From contig CAZCCL010000004.1 in assembly GCA_964497095.1 (NCBI GenBank), positions 1 to 54,354 of the forward strand: DNA of 54,354 nucleotides. Direction: 5' to 3'. A model generated the notes under the pieces. It worked only from the letters and a program-made list of their open reading frames with translations, did not search any database and was not told the origin of the DNA. The translations under genes and the position numbers were made by a program. This DNA comes from CAVPLM01 sp964497095 (GTDB lineage: Bacteria > Actinomycetota > Thermoleophilia > RBG-16-64-13). Below, in pieces: positions 32,771-41,770 of this stretch. The stretch's first letter is position 1. Every line of letters starts with the position of its first letter.

Positions 32771-33378
32771 TGAGCGCCCGTCCGACCGTGAACCTGCTCC
32801 TCTCCGGCGTGGGCGGCCAAGGGGTGGTGTTGGCGAGCTACGTGCTCAGCCAGGTGGCTCTCGCGGAGGGTTACGACGTCAAGCAGAGCGAAGTCCACGG
32901 CATGAGCCAGCGGGGAGGCAGCGTCACCAGCCACTTCCGATTCGGGGACAAGGTGTGGGAGCCTCTGGTCGTCCAGGGGACCGCCGACATCCTGCTGGCG
33001 TTCGAAGCCCTGGAGGGTCTCCGCTACGCGAACTGGCTCAAGCCCGACGGTATGCTCATCTACAACAGCCTGCGCATCAATCCCAGCCCCGTCTCGGCCG
33101 GCCTGGCCACCTATCCCGAGGATATCGACGCTCTGATCGCAGAGGCTCATCCGCACGTGCGGCGGGTCAACGCGAACGATCTCGCCCAGGAGGCCGGCAC
33201 TGTGAAGGCGGCCAACGTGGTCATGCTGGGAGCCGTGTCGCCTGCTCTTCCCTTTGCCACCGACACCTGGGAGGAGGTCATTCGCGGGGCGGTGCCGCCC
33301 AAGACCATCGAAGTGAACCTCAAGGCCTTCCGTCTGGGGATGGGAGCCGGAGCCGTCCAGCAACCGTCATCCGCGTAG
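32770..33378 (+). CDS. iorB: indolepyruvate:ferredoxin oxidoreductase, beta subunit
   Basis: A 202-aa gamma-type subunit. It begins ARPTVNLLLSGVGGQGVVLA, the conserved opening, and continues KQSEVHGMSQRGGSVTSHFR. It forms the heterodimer with IorA and closes the catalytic cleft. The ATG at 32770 overlaps the iorA stop (TGATG), showing translational coupling. Together with the upstream synthetase it makes an ATP-yielding 2-oxo-acid fermentation module. Confidence 0.94.
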   Translation: MSARPTVNLLLSGVGGQGVVLASYVLSQVALAEGYDVKQSEVHGMSQRGGSVTSHFRFGDKVWEPLVVQGTADILLAFEALEGLRYANWLKPDGMLIYNSLRINPSPVSAGLATYPEDIDALIAEAHPHVRRVNANDLAQEAGTVKAANVVMLGAVSPALPFATDTWEEVIRGAVPPKTIEVNLKAFRLGMGAGAVQQPSSA

Positions 33379-33435
33379 ACTCCCTCTAAGCCGTGCGAGC
33401 ATCGCACATGAGGGAATCGACATGAGGGGTGCAAG

Positions 33436-33858
33436 ATGACGGACGGCTCACCCAGTGGACTCCGGCCCCATCACGTCGGGGTCAGCGTGGGCGACCTGGA
33501 GGCGTCGATCGCTTGGTACCGAGACATGCTCGGGTTCGAGTTGGACCGGGTAGTGGACGTGCCCGAGGATACGGGTAAGGTAGCCCTGATCCGCCACGGC
33601 GATTTCATCCTCGAACTCTTCTGCATCCCCGGGGCGGCCCCCCTGCCGGACGAGCGGCGCTACCCGTGGAGCGACATCCGTACGCAGGGAGTGAAGGACG
33701 TGGCCTACGCCGTGGCCGATATCGACGCATTGATGGACGAGCTGAAGCGGAAGGGCGTCGATGTGGTGTGGGACACCCGCGTGCACGACGGAGTCGCGTG
33801 CGCGTTCGTCCGCGGCAACTCGGGCAATCTCGTGGAGTTTGTGGAACGGGACACCTGA
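33436..33858 (+). CDS. VOC (glyoxalase-fold) protein
   Basis: A 140-aa single vicinal-oxygen-chelate module pair. It opens LRPHHVGVSVGDLEASIAWY with the first metal His, has ILELFCIPG, a second-half His/Asp region VKDVAYAVADIDALMDEL and the closing Glu in GNLVEFVERD. Family reactions include epimerisation, glyoxalase and dioxygenase chemistry; in an anaerobic setting an epimerase or isomerase is more likely. It lies 57 bp after iorB and may share its transcript. The exact substrate is unknown. Confidence 0.8.
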   Translation: MTDGSPSGLRPHHVGVSVGDLEASIAWYRDMLGFELDRVVDVPEDTGKVALIRHGDFILELFCIPGAAPLPDERRYPWSDIRTQGVKDVAYAVADIDALMDELKRKGVDVVWDTRVHDGVACAFVRGNSGNLVEFVERDT

Positions 33859-34135
33859 CGGCGTCGGCCGAAGCGGTGAGGAAGGCCGGCGCGCCCCGTT
33901 TGGGTCGCGCGTGCCCGAGGGGGGGCCGCCAAACACGGTCGTTGTCTTGATATCATGGCCGTCGAGGTAGATTGGAGGAAGACGAGGGCAGCTCCCGGCG
34001 CAGGCCGGCCGCGGGACCGTCTGGGCCGGTGCGTCGGCGGGCGTGGTACCGACATGGTTAGTCAGGCGCCGCGTGAGCACGGTCTTGCCACCGGCCGCAC
34101 GGATCGGGAACCAGCGCACATCGCCAGGGGGAAGG

Positions 34136-34996
34136 ATGAGTCAAGGGATAGTCACGGGACTGAACGGGCTCTCTTATTCTTTCATCCTTTTCCTGTTGGC
34201 CGCCGGTTTCTCACTCACCTTCGGGGTCATGGGGGTGCTCAACCTCAGCCACGGCGCCCTCTACATGTTCGGTGCCTATGTAGGTCTCCAGGTCATCACC
34301 TGGACCGGGGCTTACTGGGTGGCCTACGTTATCGCCGCTGTTTGTCTGGCCATCATAGGGTTTGGCCTCTACTTCTTCTTCCTCAAGCATCTCTACAACA
34401 AGGTGCCGGAACAGGCGGTACTGACCATCGGCATCAGTTACATGGTGGCCAACGTCGTCCTGTGGATCTGGGGCCCCAGAGCCCGGATCGGGCAGACGCC
34501 CGACTGGCTGCAGGGAGTGATCAAGGTCGGCGAACTGAGCTTCCCCATCTACCGGCTGTTCATCATCGGTGTGGGCCTGGTGATACTGGCTTTTCTCTGG
34601 TGGATGCAGGACAAGACCCGCATTGGGGCCATCATCCGAGCCGGGATGGACAATAAGGAGATGACGGTCAGCCTCGGCATCAACTATGGTCTCGTCAGTA
34701 CCCTCGTGTTTCTCGTAGGGATGGCGCTGGCCGGTCTCGCCGGTGTCATCGGCGCCCCGGTCATAGGCGCCTATCCTTCGATGGGCGACAACCTCCTGCT
34801 GCTGACCCTGATCGTGGTCGTGGTCGGTGGCACCGGATACATCCAGGGCACCATGTTGGGGGCGCTCGTCATCGGGCTCTTGGACACCTTCGGCAAGGCC
34901 TATATCCCGGAGGCGGCTCTGTTCTTCTCCTACATCGTCTTCCTGGTGGTCTTGCTGGTGAGGCCCAGCGGGCTCATCGGCCGGAAGGTGTTCTAG
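34136..34996 (+). CDS. livH: branched-chain-type ABC permease LivH
   Basis: A 286-aa membrane permease with about eight helices. The start follows GGGGGAAGG. The family motifs SLTFGVMGVLNLSHGALYMFGAY, IGAIIRAGMDNKEM and LAGLAGVIGAPVIGAYPSMG are all present in order. It is the first gene of livHMGFK. The 277 bp before it contain no gene. The substrate may be a branched or aromatic amino acid, or an aromatic or keto acid as in many catabolic Liv systems. Confidence 0.93.
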   Translation: MSQGIVTGLNGLSYSFILFLLAAGFSLTFGVMGVLNLSHGALYMFGAYVGLQVITWTGAYWVAYVIAAVCLAIIGFGLYFFFLKHLYNKVPEQAVLTIGISYMVANVVLWIWGPRARIGQTPDWLQGVIKVGELSFPIYRLFIIGVGLVILAFLWWMQDKTRIGAIIRAGMDNKEMTVSLGINYGLVSTLVFLVGMALAGLAGVIGAPVIGAYPSMGDNLLLLTLIVVVVGGTGYIQGTMLGALVIGLLDTFGKAYIPEAALFFSYIVFLVVLLVRPSGLIGRKVF

Positions 34997-36055
34997 ATGG
35001 ACGAGTGGCCGGAAAAGTCTCCGGAAGTGAGGGCTCGGATCGCCGAAGGGACCGCGGCTTCGACCGCGAGGGCCTCGCGCCCCTTCATCGCCGTCACCCT
35101 GCCCATCCTGGTTATCGGCGTCGTGGTGCTGGTGCTTCCCTTCTTCCTTCCCTCCTTCGTCTCCAGCCTGGTCACCAAGATGATGATCTACGCCCTCTTC
35201 GGTCTGTCGCTCAACATCATATGGGGATACGCCGGCATCCCCAGTTTCGGCCACGCCGCCTTCTTCGGGGTGGGGGGATATGCCACCGGGATACTGATCC
35301 TCAGGGCCGGCATCGAGAACTTCTGGCTCAACCTACTACTCGCCATCATCGTGACCGCGGTGGTGGCTGCCATCCTCGGCGTCCCGGCCTTCCGGGTGTT
35401 CGGGGTGGGGGCGGGGGCTTCCAACCCCATCTACTTCCTACTCGCCACCATCGCCTTTGGAGAGCTTCTCTCCCGGGGAGCTATCGCGCTACGTCCCATC
35501 ACGGGGGGATCCACCGGCATATCCGGGATCCCCGAGCCCAACTTGGGCTTTGGCATCGATATCAACTCAAGCAACTACTACTACCTAGTCTTTGTCATCC
35601 TGGTCATCTGCACGTACCTGATATACCGGATCGTGAACTCGCACTACGGTTACGCTCTGCGGGGCATACACGACAACGAGCGGCGCATGCAGGCTCTGGG
35701 TTACAACACTTGGCTCTACAAGTACACGTCCTGGATCCTTGCCGGAGTGTTCGGGGGGATAGCCGGGGTCCTCTTCGCCTACTTCGGCGGCACCATGGTC
35801 CCGAACAACCTGGCCATGATCACGAGCGATGTCGCTTTCTTGATCGTCATCCTGGGGAGCACCACCGTCTTCTTCGGACCGATCGTGGCCAGTATCGTCT
35901 ACGTGGGCATCGAGTACATCGCCAGTCTTTACCTGCCCGCCCGCTGGCCCCTCATCTTCGGAGCGTTGTTCGTGGTGACGATCATGCTCATCCCCCAGGG
36001 ATTGGGCGTGGGGATCCTCAAGGTATGGAGGAGGCTCATCCGTGGCGCTGCTTGA
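34997..36055 (+). CDS. livM: branched-chain-type ABC permease LivM
   Basis: A 352-aa permease that starts on the base after the livH stop. It has a charged 35-residue leader and then about nine helices; motifs include MMIYALFGLSLNIIWGYAG, SFGHAAFFGVGGYATGILI, GSTGISGIPEPNLGF and the loop YGYALRGIHDNERRMQALGY. Its end overlaps livG by 14 bp. Confidence 0.93.
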   Translation: MDEWPEKSPEVRARIAEGTAASTARASRPFIAVTLPILVIGVVVLVLPFFLPSFVSSLVTKMMIYALFGLSLNIIWGYAGIPSFGHAAFFGVGGYATGILILRAGIENFWLNLLLAIIVTAVVAAILGVPAFRVFGVGAGASNPIYFLLATIAFGELLSRGAIALRPITGGSTGISGIPEPNLGFGIDINSSNYYYLVFVILVICTYLIYRIVNSHYGYALRGIHDNERRMQALGYNTWLYKYTSWILAGVFGGIAGVLFAYFGGTMVPNNLAMITSDVAFLIVILGSTTVFFGPIVASIVYVGIEYIASLYLPARWPLIFGALFVVTIMLIPQGLGVGILKVWRRLIRGAA

Positions 36056-36803
36056 GACCAAAGGACTGTTCGTGTATTTCGGGGGTCTGGCTGCGGTCCA
36101 AGACGTGAGCTTCGCCGTCGAGCCGGGGGAAAGACTGGCCCTTATCGGTCCCAACGGAGCCGGCAAGACCACGCTCTTTAACGTGCTCAGCGGCCAGCTG
36201 AAACCCTCGGCGGGCAAGGTGTATTTCAAAGAAAAGGACATCACCGACTACTCGGTCTATTCCCGCACGCACATGGGCATGGCCCGCTCCTTCCAGATCA
36301 CCAGCCTGTTCCTTTACCAGACGGTGGAGGTCAACGCCCTCATCGCTCTTCAGGGCATGCAGAAGAGCCGGTACGGCGTCCTCCGCTACTTCCTCAAGGA
36401 CAAGGCTCTGCGGTCGACAGCCCAGGAGCTGCTCGAGTCCATGGATCTGTGGGAGCTGAGGGCCGAAATAGTGAGCTCGCTTGCCTATGGGCAGCAACGG
36501 AAGCTGGAGATAGCCCTCAGCCTGGCCAGCGATCCGGAGCTACTGCTCCTAGACGAGCCCAGCTGCGGACTCACCACCACCGAAAGCGCGGACATCACCT
36601 CGCGCATCCGGGATCTGGGCTCCAAGATCACGGTCCTCATGATCGCCCACGACATGGACCTGGTCTTTGGGGTGGCAGAAAGGGTCATACTCCTACACTA
36701 CGGGGAGATCGCCTGCGAGGGCACCTGCGACGAGATCCGCTCCAACGAGATGGTGAAAGAGATCTACATGGGCTCCCGCAAATCGCTCTCGCGCAGCGAG
36801 TGA
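36042..36803 (+). CDS. livG: branched-chain-type ABC ATPase LivG
   Basis: A 253-aa ATPase starting at a GTG inside livM. Walker A is GPNGAGKTTLFNVLSG, the signature is SLAYGQQRKLEIALSLA (a Tyr-Gly-Gln form usual in LivG), Walker B is LLLLDEPSCGL and the H-loop is MIAHDMD. It pairs with LivF to power uptake. Confidence 0.93.
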   Translation: MALLETKGLFVYFGGLAAVQDVSFAVEPGERLALIGPNGAGKTTLFNVLSGQLKPSAGKVYFKEKDITDYSVYSRTHMGMARSFQITSLFLYQTVEVNALIALQGMQKSRYGVLRYFLKDKALRSTAQELLESMDLWELRAEIVSSLAYGQQRKLEIALSLASDPELLLLDEPSCGLTTTESADITSRIRDLGSKITVLMIAHDMDLVFGVAERVILLHYGEIACEGTCDEIRSNEMVKEIYMGSRKSLSRSE

Positions 36804-36810
36804 GCGTTCG

Positions 36811-37515
36811 GTGCTCCAGATAGACGACATCCACACCTGGTACGGGGACAGCTACATCCTGCAGGGCGTGTCCCTGGAGGTGAAGGCTGGGGCCATCGTT
36901 GCTCTCTTGGGCCGGAACGGCATGGGTAAGACCACGACCATCCGCTCGATCATGGGGCTCACCCCCCCACGCAAGGGCAGCATCAGCTACAACGGCCAGA
37001 ACATCGTGGGCCTGAGTCCCTACAAGATCGCCCGGCTGGGTATCGGGCTGGTTCCCCAGGGCCGGATGATCTTCTCCTCCCTTTCGGTGACCGAGAACCT
37101 GAAGATGGCCGCCCGGGTAGGTGACAAGCAAGACCCCTGGACTCTGGAGAAGGTGTTCTCCCTCTTTCCCAAACTGGAAGAGAGGCGCAAGAACAAAGGC
37201 AATCTCCTCTCTGGGGGCGAGCAGCAGATGCTGACCATAGCCCGGGCGCTCATGACCAATCCCGATCTCGTCCTGTTCGACGAGCCGTCTGAGGGGCTTG
37301 CTCCCGTGGTGGTGGAAGAGGTCTTTCGGGTGATCGAGCAGCTGAGAGCGGCCGGACAGTCCATCCTCTTGGTGGAGCAGGACTTCGGCATGGCCATGAG
37401 CGTTGCGGACTATGCGTATATAATGAGCAAGGGGACCATCGTCTACGAATCCGCGCCGGACGAACTCATCAACAACGAAAGCGTCAAGAGCGCATACCTC
37501 GGTGTGGGTGAGTGA
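36811..37515 (+). CDS. livF: branched-chain-type ABC ATPase LivF
   Basis: A 234-aa ATPase starting at GTG, 7 bp after livG. Walker A is GRNGMGKTTTIRSIMG, the signature is LLSGGEQQMLTIARAL, and Walker B is DLVLFDEPSEGLAP with the switch LVEQDF in place of a His, as usual for LivF. Confidence 0.93.
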   Translation: MLQIDDIHTWYGDSYILQGVSLEVKAGAIVALLGRNGMGKTTTIRSIMGLTPPRKGSISYNGQNIVGLSPYKIARLGIGLVPQGRMIFSSLSVTENLKMAARVGDKQDPWTLEKVFSLFPKLEERRKNKGNLLSGGEQQMLTIARALMTNPDLVLFDEPSEGLAPVVVEEVFRVIEQLRAAGQSILLVEQDFGMAMSVADYAYIMSKGTIVYESAPDELINNESVKSAYLGVGE

Positions 37516-37586
37516 GATGGGACTTGAAACGAGGGAAGTGCGGTAGAACGAAGAGGGAAGGCAAACGCAGAAGGAGGGGTGAGGGT

Positions 37587-38834
37587 ATGAACAAGAGACT
37601 TCTGATCCTGGTTCTGGTCCTAGTGCTTGGGGTCAGCGCGTTGGCTGTGGCCTGCGGCGGAGACGAGACCACCGAGACCACGGCCGGTGGCACCGAGACC
37701 ACAGCCGGCGGCACCGAGACCACTGCGGCGCCCAGTGGCGAGCCGGTCAAGATCGGGTACAACGCGGGATTCACCAGTTTCATGGCCTATGACGTCGAAC
37801 TCGCCGAGAGAGGGATCAAGACGGCGTTTGCCATGCTTGATAACCAGATCATGGGCCGGCCCATCGAGTACTTCGCCGAGGATAACGGGTCCGACCCCGT
37901 CCAGGCGGTCGACAAGGCCCGGAAACAGGTGGAGAGCGACGGCATCAACGTCATGATCGGCCCGATCTTCTCGCCTTCGGCCAAGGCCGTGGCCGACTAC
38001 CTGGGCAAGTCCACAGGCATACCGCAGATGTCCATCGTGGGACAGCCGACGGACAACCTGGAGACAGGCAACAACCTGGCCTTCATCCACACCGGCTTTT
38101 TCGACTCTCACGGGTACTACTTCGGCAAGTTCCTGGCGGAGAAGGGTTACAAGACGGCCAACTGCATCCACTACGACGACACGCCGGCCTATGCGCTTCA
38201 GGCCGGTTTTGAGAAGGCGTTCGTGACCGAAGGCGGCGGCGAGGTGCTGAGCACCAACTACCTGCCTTTGGACGCGGTCGATTTCAGCGCTTATCTGTCG
38301 GCCATGAAGCCCGCCGATGTCACCCTGTTCTGGATCTTCGGCAACGGGGCCGTCCCCTTCGTCAAGCAATACAACGACTACGGTCTCACTGCTCCACTCG
38401 CCGTGCCCATGTCCAACAACTTCAGCGACGAGCAGTTGGCGGAACTGGGCGATCTGGGGCTGGGCATGCTTGCCTGCGACTACTACGCCTACACCATCGA
38501 CAACCCGATGAACGCGGAGTTCGTTGCCGCCCACAAGGAGCTGTACGATGGTCAGCCGCCGACTCCGCAGGCCTATGGCGCGTGGCAAGGCGTCATGCTC
38601 TACGCGGCGGGCTTGGAGGCCACCAACGGCGACACCACGCCGGCCAAGGTGATCGAAGCCATGTCGACCATGAGCGTCGACGCCCCGACCGGCACTCTGA
38701 CCATGGTCCCCTACGAGACCGTCTATCTCGGGCAGCGCAACTTCTACATGCTGGAGGTCCAGAAGGTGGGCGAGGCCTGGACCTGGGTACCGGTCAAGAC
38801 CTACGAGAACGTCCTTCTGGGCGTGCTGGAGTAG
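37587..38834 (+). CDS. livK: branched-chain-type substrate-binding lipoprotein
   Basis: A 415-aa receptor with a complete signal: MNKRLLILVLVLVLGVSALA followed by VACGG, a lipobox. A linker of GGTETTA-type repeats follows, with matching DNA repeats. The two-lobed domain then has VKIGYNAGFTSFMAYDVELA, GPIFSPSAKAVADYLGKS, VAHKELYDG-type elements and WQGVMLYAAGLEATNG. It closes the Liv operon before a strong terminator. The pocket residues cannot be assigned by eye, so the ligand is open. It is only distantly similar to the truncated receptor at 21601. Confidence 0.93.
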   Translation: MNKRLLILVLVLVLGVSALAVACGGDETTETTAGGTETTAGGTETTAAPSGEPVKIGYNAGFTSFMAYDVELAERGIKTAFAMLDNQIMGRPIEYFAEDNGSDPVQAVDKARKQVESDGINVMIGPIFSPSAKAVADYLGKSTGIPQMSIVGQPTDNLETGNNLAFIHTGFFDSHGYYFGKFLAEKGYKTANCIHYDDTPAYALQAGFEKAFVTEGGGEVLSTNYLPLDAVDFSAYLSAMKPADVTLFWIFGNGAVPFVKQYNDYGLTAPLAVPMSNNFSDEQLAELGDLGLGMLACDYYAYTIDNPMNAEFVAAHKELYDGQPPTPQAYGAWQGVMLYAAGLEATNGDTTPAKVIEAMSTMSVDAPTGTLTMVPYETVYLGQRNFYMLEVQKVGEAWTWVPVKTYENVLLGVLE

Positions 38835-38873
38835 ATCCAGCACAGTCCTGAGCGATCAGGGCCGAGCACCGAG

Positions 38874-38906
38874 GCGGGGGCTTCACGCTGGGCGTGAAGC
38901 CCCCGC
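38874..38906 (+). terminator. terminator of the liv operon
   Basis: A perfect 14-bp stem (38874-38887 with 38893-38906; core GGGGGCTTCACG/CGTGAAGCCCCC), loop CTGGG, followed by TCTTCCTT. Confidence 0.85.
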
Positions 38907-38997
38907 TCTTCCTTGACCCATCCCTCACAGACCGGCCTGGCCGCCCCACTGTCCGGCTCCACCGGCGGTACCGGCGCGAAATAGCCGGTATATATCG

Positions 38998-39013
38998 TGG
39001 TATAGTAATACCA
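38998..39013. promoter_or_regulatory. candidate GntR-type operator
   Basis: TGGTATAGTAATACCA is a perfect 6-4-6 inverted repeat 52 bp before the 3-hydroxyacyl-CoA dehydrogenase gene. A further GGTATATAT (38988-38996) precedes it. TGGT-n-ACCA arms are typical of FadR-branch GntR regulators, and GGTATA is shared with the two elements at 26269 and 28566. Confidence 0.6.
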
Positions 39014-39064
39014 ACAACGCCGCACACACTTCCCTCGAAGACGCACGACGCAAGGGGGCCGCTC

Positions 39065-40024
39065 GTGAAGATCGAAGACATCAAGAAGATCGCGGTATTC
39101 GGGGCCGGGACCATGGGGCCGGGCTTGGCCCAGGTGTTTGCCACCGCCGGCTACGACGTCACGATGTACTCGCGGAAAGCCGAGACCCTCGACAAGGCGA
39201 TGTCTGTGGCCCGAGCCAACATCGGCACCTTCGTCGAGTGCGGTCTCCTCTCCGAGGAGGCGGCCCCGGGCATCGACGCTCGCATCAAGACCACCCGCTC
39301 GGTGGAGGAAGCTGCGACGGGCGCCGACTTCGTCATAGAGAGCATCGCCGAGAAGATGGACGCCAAGCAGGTCCTCTACGAGGAACTGGACCGCATCTGC
39401 CCCCAGGGCACCATCATCAGCAGCAACACCTCGTACCTCAACATCTACGAGATCATGCCGGCCGCTCGGCTGCCCCAGACGGTCATAGCCCACTGGTTCG
39501 CGCCTCCCCACATCGTTCCCCTGGTCGAGGTCGTCAAAGGACCGGAGACCAGCCGGGAAACGGTCGAATTCGTGGTGGAACTGCTCAAGAAAGTGGACCG
39601 CGTGCCCATCGTCATGGAGAAGTTTGTGCCGGGGTTCTGCATCAACCGCTTCCTGCGCATCCTCGGCCGCGAGATCTTCTTCCTGCTCGACAACGGCTAC
39701 ATGACTCCGGACCAGCTCGATCTGGCGGTCAAGGCCAGCCTCATCCCCCGGGCGATGGTCTTGGGCTTCGTCCAGCGCTACGACTTCACCGGGATCGATC
39801 TCAGCTACGGCAACCTCCAGAACCCGGATTTCATAGAGCCACCGGTCGACAACGACCCCCGCAGCCTGCGCGAACTGATGGAGCAGGGCGACCTGGGGGT
39901 GAAGACCGGCAAAGGCTTCTTCGACTATAGCGACCGTCCCCTGGAGCAGGTTCTCAGAGAGCGGGACGTCGCGCTCATCAAGGTGTTCGAAGACGTCAAA
40001 GACCTAATCTACAAACAGGTATAG
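39065..40024 (+). CDS. 3-hydroxyacyl-CoA dehydrogenase family enzyme
   Basis: A 319-aa NAD-dependent dehydrogenase. The GTG at 39065 follows AGGGGG. The Rossmann motif is VFGAGTMGPGLAQVFATAG, the SNTS loop is IISSNTSYLNIYEI, the catalytic His is in IAHWFAPPHIVPLVEVVKG, and the C-terminal domain has VPGFCINRFLRILGREIFFL and LGVKTGKGFFDYS. Besides true hydroxyacyl-CoA enzymes the family holds L-carnitine dehydrogenase, lambda-crystallin-like enzymes and the (S)-3-hydroxy-5-oxohexanoate dehydrogenase of phloroglucinol breakdown. The neighbour BKACE gene (17 bp away) fits a free beta-hydroxy acid oxidised to a beta-keto acid that is then cleaved. Confidence 0.88.
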   Translation: MKIEDIKKIAVFGAGTMGPGLAQVFATAGYDVTMYSRKAETLDKAMSVARANIGTFVECGLLSEEAAPGIDARIKTTRSVEEAATGADFVIESIAEKMDAKQVLYEELDRICPQGTIISSNTSYLNIYEIMPAARLPQTVIAHWFAPPHIVPLVEVVKGPETSRETVEFVVELLKKVDRVPIVMEKFVPGFCINRFLRILGREIFFLLDNGYMTPDQLDLAVKASLIPRAMVLGFVQRYDFTGIDLSYGNLQNPDFIEPPVDNDPRSLRELMEQGDLGVKTGKGFFDYSDRPLEQVLRERDVALIKVFEDVKDLIYKQV

Positions 40025-40041
40025 GATTCAGGGGAGTCAGC

Positions 40042-40896
40042 ATGAAGCTACCTGCAGGCAAAGTCATCATCACAGCTTCTCTCAACGGTGCGTTCGTCAC
40101 CAAGGAGATGAATCCCAACGTCCCAGAACAACCTGACGAGATCGCCCAGGCCGCACTGGAGTGCTACAACGCAGGGGCTGCCATCGTGCACATCCACGCC
40201 CGCGACGAAAAGGGCCAGCCCACCGGCACCAAAGAGAAGTTCGAAGAGATCATGGCGGCCGTACGGGGCAAATGCAGCGAGATCATCGTCCAATTCTCCA
40301 CGGGGGGGGGAGCGAACCTGACCATCGAGGAACGCGTCCGCTGCCTCGATGCCAAGCCGGAGTCGGCCTCGCTCAACATGGGCACCTTGATGCGTCAGAC
40401 CGGGGCTTTTGCCGGCACCCCGTTCTCCAACATGACCAAGGACATCGAGGCCTGGGCGGCCAAGATGAAGGAACTCGACATCAAGCCCGAGATGGAGTGC
40501 TACTCACAGAGCATGTACCGAGACGTGAACAACCTGATCAAAAAGGAGCTGATCAAGCCTCCCTACTACGTGAACTTCGTGCTCGGGATGGTATACCAGG
40601 GCGCCATCGAGGCGACCCCGGAGACCTTGTGGTCGATGTACGATTTCTTACCCGAGAACTGCTACTTCAACTGCACCGCCACTTCGGCTGCCCAGCTCCC
40701 CGTGACCACCATGGCGATGATCATGGGCGGATGCGTCCGGGTGGGGCTCGAGGACAACATCTACTACTCGAAAGGCGTGCTGGCCTTGAGCAACGCCCAA
40801 TTGGTCGAGCGTTCGGCCCGCGTCGCCCGGGAACTGAACATCGAGCCCGCCACGCCCGCCGAAGCCCGGGAGATCCTGGGTATCGTCAAGCGCTGA
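40042..40896 (+). CDS. beta-keto acid cleavage enzyme (BKACE, DUF849)
   Basis: A 284-aa TIM-barrel Zn enzyme that transfers an acetyl unit: beta-keto acid plus acetyl-CoA gives acetoacetate plus a new acyl-CoA. Zn ligands appear at His50 and His52 (AAIVHIHARDEKGQPTG), with Glu237 in GGCVRVGLEDNIYYSKG. FSTGGGANLTIEERV, LNMGTLMRQTGAF and PEMECYSQSMYRDV are other family blocks. Known members act on 3-keto-5-aminohexanoate (Kce), dehydrocarnitine or triacetate; which applies cannot be decided by eye. It lies between a hydroxyacid dehydrogenase and an SDR, one operon. Confidence 0.92.
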   Translation: MKLPAGKVIITASLNGAFVTKEMNPNVPEQPDEIAQAALECYNAGAAIVHIHARDEKGQPTGTKEKFEEIMAAVRGKCSEIIVQFSTGGGANLTIEERVRCLDAKPESASLNMGTLMRQTGAFAGTPFSNMTKDIEAWAAKMKELDIKPEMECYSQSMYRDVNNLIKKELIKPPYYVNFVLGMVYQGAIEATPETLWSMYDFLPENCYFNCTATSAAQLPVTTMAMIMGGCVRVGLEDNIYYSKGVLALSNAQLVERSARVARELNIEPATPAEAREILGIVKR

Positions 40897-40958
40897 CGGG
40901 CGGGACCGACGGGCAAGGCTGATAGAACACGCCGACAGGAAAGGACGGTTGCGGCATC

Positions 40959-41732
40959 ATGGACGACCTGTTCTCCTTGAAGGGAAAGAACGTCGTCATC
41001 GTGGGTGGAGCCGGAGGTATAGGGAGCGGACTGGCGGAAGGGTTCGTTCGCTACGGCGCCCAGGTGGCCATCGCCGACATTAATCTGAACGGCTTGGAGA
41101 AAGCGGCCGCGGATATCGAGGCCGCTACCGGCCAGAAGATCAGGGCCTATCCGGTCGACACCGGCCAGGAAAGCAAGGTCCAGGAACTGGTGGCCAAAGT
41201 GGTGGGCGACATGGGGCGGGTCCACGTGCTCGTCAACGCTCAGGGTTTCAACATCAAGGCGCCGGCCACCGAGTTCCCCATCGAGGACTGGGACAGGCTT
41301 TTCTCGGTGAACGTCCGGGGGGTCATGATCTGCTGCAAGCATTTCGCGGCGCACATGGTCGAGCAAGGAGGCGGCAAGATCATCAACTTGTCGTCGATAC
41401 GCGGAGCCAGAGCGGCACTGGGCGGCAATCTCGCCTATTGCGCCAGCAAGGGCGCCGTGGACATGATGACCAGGCAGTTGGCCGTCGAGCTGGCGGCAAA
41501 GAAGGTGCTGGTGAACGCGATCGCGCCGATCATCACCATCACTCCCATGACCGAGGAGCGGGTCAAGCGGGAGGCCGACCGCTACGAGAAGATGCTGGTC
41601 AACGTCCCCATGAACCGTATGGGCACTGTGGCCGACCTCGTGGGACCGGCGGTCTTCCTGGCCTCGGCGGCCTCTGATTTCGTCACCGGGACGATTCTGT
41701 ATCCCGACGGCGGGACGATGGCGTTCGTCTGA
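40959..41732 (+). CDS. SDR-family NAD(P)-dependent oxidoreductase
   Basis: A 257-aa classical SDR. The cofactor motif is GGAGGIGSG, followed by VNAQGFN (a changed NNAG), NLSS with Ser145-146, and Tyr160-x-x-x-Lys164 in AYCASKGAV. The end is GTILYPDGGTMAFV. It resembles gluconate 5-dehydrogenase or 3-oxoacyl reductases. In this operon it could be the ring reductase or a second hydroxy-acid dehydrogenase. Catalytic residues are complete. Confidence 0.9.
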   Translation: MDDLFSLKGKNVVIVGGAGGIGSGLAEGFVRYGAQVAIADINLNGLEKAAADIEAATGQKIRAYPVDTGQESKVQELVAKVVGDMGRVHVLVNAQGFNIKAPATEFPIEDWDRLFSVNVRGVMICCKHFAAHMVEQGGGKIINLSSIRGARAALGGNLAYCASKGAVDMMTRQLAVELAAKKVLVNAIAPIITITPMTEERVKREADRYEKMLVNVPMNRMGTVADLVGPAVFLASAASDFVTGTILYPDGGTMAFV

Positions 41733-41770
41733 TCGGCCGGAATCTGCCGTCGATCCTCGATCCCCCTAGA

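Noticed and set aside
39065..41732. Ordinary fatty-acid beta-oxidation operon
   Set aside because: No acyl-CoA dehydrogenase, enoyl-CoA hydratase or thiolase; a BKACE acts on free beta-keto acids instead.
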